Shown: positions 5,693 to 7,203 of the stretch, one piece after another
How the letters are laid out: the number at the start of each line of letters is the position of its first letter
How positions within the stretch are numbered: position 1 is the first letter of the stretch
Assembly (NCBI GenBank): GCA_003563455.1
Contig: PWRV01000303.1
Span: forward strand, 1-7,203
Reading direction: 5' to 3'
Length of the DNA: 7,203 nucleotides
Origin: Thioalkalivibrio sp.
Lineage (GTDB): Bacteria > Pseudomonadota > Gammaproteobacteria > Ectothiorhodospirales > Ectothiorhodospiraceae
Made by a program: the position numbers and the translations under genes
The notes under the pieces: model-generated
Databases searched by the model: none
The model's input: the letters and a program-made list of their open reading frames with translations, nothing else
What the model was told of the DNA's origin: nothing

Positions 5693-5711
5693 GCGCACCG
5701 CGCGCGATTTT
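5692..5711 (+). terminator. Weak terminator-like hairpin upstream of rplI
   Basis: CGCGC (5692-5696) and GCGCG (5700-5704) form a 5-bp stem around ACC, followed by CGA and then TTTT (5708-5711). The stem is short and the T-run is short and offset, so this would be inefficient. It lies 29 bases before rplI, which must be transcribed, so any effect would be partial attenuation. It directly follows the structured stretch at 5632-5692, whose last base it shares. Confidence 0.25.
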
Positions 5712-5740
5712 CACTTTAACTGATTGACAGGAAAACCAAG

Positions 5741-6190
5741 ATGGAAGTCATTCTGCTGGAAAAGATCGACAACCTGGGCGCCCTCGGCGACAAGGTCCGG
5801 GTCCGCCCGGGCTACGCCCGGAACTACCTGCTTCCGCAGGGGAAGGCCAAGTTCGCAACGGCGGAGAACATCGCCGAGTTCGAGGCCCGGCGCGCCGAGC
5901 TCGAGCGGGCCGCAGCCGAGGCGCTGGCCGCCGCACAGGCGCGTCAGGCCTCTCTCGAGGGGATGGTGGTCGAGATCAAGGCCAAGGCCGGCGGCGAAGG
6001 CAAGCTTTTCGGATCGATCGGAGCCGGTGACATCGCGGACGCGATCACCGCGCGCGGCGTCGAGGTCGAGAAGCGTGAGGTGCGGCTGCCCGAAGGTCCG
6101 CTGCGGCAGACCGGCGAGTACGAGATCGAAGTGCACCTGTACGCGGACGTGAATGCGGAAATCCGCGTCATCGTGACCGGCGAGGAGTGA
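5741..6190 (+). CDS. rplI: 50S ribosomal protein L9
   Basis: L9 binds 23S rRNA near the L1 stalk and reaches out from the 50S subunit, helping reading-frame maintenance and translation fidelity. The product has 149 residues, the same as E. coli L9. The N-terminal RNA-binding domain begins MEVILLEKIDNLGALGDKV and carries the family signature VRPGYARNYLLPQGKA (about 21-36). The long connecting helix (about 42-75) is Ala/Glu/Arg-rich (FEARRAELERAAAEALAAAQAR). The C-terminal domain includes GGEGKLFGSIGAGDIADAI and REVRLPEGPLRQTGEYEIEVHLY. ATG 5741 follows AGGA (5729-5732) with 8 bases of spacing. It is separated from DUF2232 by a long hairpin-bearing gap and from dnaB by 64 bases holding a strong stem-loop, so its level may be set separately from its neighbours. 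Confidence 0.98.
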   Translation: MEVILLEKIDNLGALGDKVRVRPGYARNYLLPQGKAKFATAENIAEFEARRAELERAAAEALAAAQARQASLEGMVVEIKAKAGGEGKLFGSIGAGDIADAITARGVEVEKREVRLPEGPLRQTGEYEIEVHLYADVNAEIRVIVTGEE

Positions 6191-6197
6191 GCGCAGG

Positions 6198-6223
6198 CCG
6201 GCTCCGGTCGATCCCGGGGCCGG
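6198..6223 (+). other. Strong GC-rich stem-loop between rplI and dnaB
   Basis: CCGGCTCCGG (6198-6207) pairs with CCGGGGCCGG (6214-6223) around the 6-base loop TCGATC. This gives a 10-bp stem in which nine pairs are Watson-Crick and one is G-U. It begins 8 bases after the rplI stop. No T-tract follows (TGGCGCC comes next), so it is not a typical intrinsic terminator. It may protect the 3' end of the ribosomal-protein message, or reduce read-through into dnaB, which is needed at far lower levels. Both roles are inferred. Confidence 0.55.
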
Positions 6224-6254
6224 TGGCGCCACTGATCGGCAGCGCAGGGCGGCC

Positions 6255-7203
6255 ATGACCCAGGGGCTTCGCGTACCACCGCATTCGGTTGAGGCCGAAC
6301 AGTCCGTTCTGGGCGGGCTGATGCTGGACAACGACGCATGGGACCGCATTGCCGACCGTATCAATGCGGACGATTTCTATCGCCACGACCACCGCCTGAT
6401 CTTCCGGGCGATCGCCGCGCTGGCCGATCGCAACGCTCCCTTCGACATGGTGACGGTCGCGGAACAGCTGCAGAATACCGGGGAATTGCAGGATGCCGGG
6501 GGGCTCCCGTATCTCGGGGAGCTTGCCAGTCAGACTCCCAGCGCTGCGAATATCAAGGCTTATGCGGACATCGTCCGCGATCGCTCCATTCTGCGTTCCC
6601 TGATCTCGGTGGGTACCGAGGTGGCGGACTCGGCGTTCACGCCGGAAGGCCGTCCCACGCGGGAACTGCTCGATCTTGCCGAGCAGAAGGTCTTCTCGAT
6701 CGCGGAGCGCGGCGCGCGCGGCACCCAGGGCTTTCGCGGCATGAAGCCGCTGCTCGCGGCCGCGGTGGAGCAGATCGAACACCTTTTCGAGACCAAGAGC
6801 GCGATCACCGGCGTTCCCTCCGGCTACCAGGACCTCGACGAACTGACCTCCGGCCTGCATCCGGGCGATCTCGTCATCGTTGCCGGGAGGCCGTCGATGG
6901 GCAAGACGTCTTTCGCGATGAACATCGGCGAGTACGTGGCGATGAAGACCGAGAAGCCGATCGCCGTCTTCAGCATGGAGATGCCCGGTGAGAAGATCGC
7001 GATGCGTCTGCTGTCCTCGATGGGGCGGATCAACCAGCAGAAGCTGCGCTCTGGCCGGCTCGACGAAGCCGACTGGCCACGGCTGACCAGCGCGGTGTCG
7101 ATGCTCTCCGAAGCGCCGCTGTTCATCGACGACACCCCGGCGCTGTCGCCCACCGAGCTGCGCGCCCGTGCACGCCGCCTGATGCGCGAACACAAGGGCC
7201 TCG
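6255..7203 (+). CDS. dnaB: Replicative DNA helicase DnaB (5' part, runs off the window)
   Basis: DnaB is the hexameric 5'-3' helicase that unwinds DNA at the replication fork and recruits primase. The first 316 residues are present; the family is usually about 460 residues long. The N-terminal domain (about 7-110) begins LRVPPHSVEAEQSVLGGLMLDNDAWD and contains FYRHDHRLIFRAI and GGLPYLGELA. The linker follows (about 111-175). The RecA-like motor begins near TGVPSGYQDLDELTSGLHPGDLVIVAG. Walker A is GRPSMGKT (211-218), with lysine K217 and threonine T218. Motif H1a is FSMEMPGEKIAMRLLSS, with E242. The strand LFIDDTP (289-295) is also present. Walker B (expected IDYLQLM) lies beyond the edge. ATG 6255 has AGGG (6246-6249) 5 bases upstream. 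It follows rplI by 64 bases, as in Pseudomonas-type operons. The frame is intact with no intein at Walker A. Confidence 0.97.
   Translation, partial: MTQGLRVPPHSVEAEQSVLGGLMLDNDAWDRIADRINADDFYRHDHRLIFRAIAALADRNAPFDMVTVAEQLQNTGELQDAGGLPYLGELASQTPSAANIKAYADIVRDRSILRSLISVGTEVADSAFTPEGRPTRELLDLAEQKVFSIAERGARGTQGFRGMKPLLAAAVEQIEHLFETKSAITGVPSGYQDLDELTSGLHPGDLVIVAGRPSMGKTSFAMNIGEYVAMKTEKPIAVFSMEMPGEKIAMRLLSSMGRINQQKLRSGRLDEADWPRLTSAVSMLSEAPLFIDDTPALSPTELRARARRLMREHKGL

Noticed and set aside
5621..5719. Possible 32-residue leader peptide starting at GTG 5621 and ending at TAA before rplI
   Set aside because: The ribosome binding site GAGGA (5614-5618) is only 2 bases from the GTG. Third-position GC is much lower than in the neighbouring genes, and the composition is not that of a regulatory peptide. 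I treat the region as non-coding leader.
6885..6911. Intein at the DnaB Walker A site, a known insertion hot spot
   Set aside because: The motif GRPSMGKTS reads through without interruption and the flanking helicase sequence is continuous. Sites beyond the right edge cannot be judged.
1..7203. Undescribed defence, mobile or biosynthetic system
   Set aside because: Every substantial plus-strand frame is a known housekeeping or conserved family. No integrase, transposase, toxin-antitoxin pair, CRISPR repeat or composition shift is visible.

Overview
The window is a GC-rich chromosomal segment that reads as a housekeeping locus of a gammaproteobacterium. The S6, S18, L9, RlmB and RNase R proteins are close to their E. 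coli counterparts. The gene order (tRNA-Leu divergent from rnr-rlmB, then rpsF-rpsR-DUF2232-rplI-dnaB) is the one I recall from Pseudomonas, where a DUF2232 membrane protein sits between S18 and L9 and no priB lies between S6 and S18. The high GC content and the details suggest a Pseudomonas- or Ectothiorhodospira/Chromatiales-like organism. I cannot fix the genus by eye.

Left end (1-309): a short tandem repeat with hairpin potential (1-41) reaches the window edge. It is followed by a minus-strand tRNA-Leu(CAG) with encoded CCA (77-163) and a near-consensus sigma-70 promoter for it (205-233). The tRNA is transcribed away from the next genes.

RNA-processing pair (310-3752): rnr encodes the exoribonuclease RNase R with an unusually long Arg-rich C-terminal tail. 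It overlaps by 4 bases (GTGA) with rlmB, the 23S rRNA Gm2251 methyltransferase, so the two are probably translationally coupled.

Ribosomal protein/replication operon (about 3781-7203): a plausible promoter is followed by a structured leader. The leader matches the S6:S18 autoregulatory motif in layout: an internal loop with a CCG trinucleotide, closed by a stem that overlaps the rpsF Shine-Dalgarno sequence. Then come rpsF (S6), rpsR (S18), a multi-pass DUF2232 membrane protein of unknown function, rplI (L9) and the 5' part of dnaB (replicative helicase), which runs off the right edge before its Walker B motif. The rplI leader and the rplI-dnaB gap both contain GC-rich hairpins that may tune expression along the operon.

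I see no mobile element, CRISPR array, defence system or evidently new multi-gene system. The points most worth a second look are the S6:S18 leader, the RNase R tail, the repeat beside the tRNA, and the hairpins around rplI.
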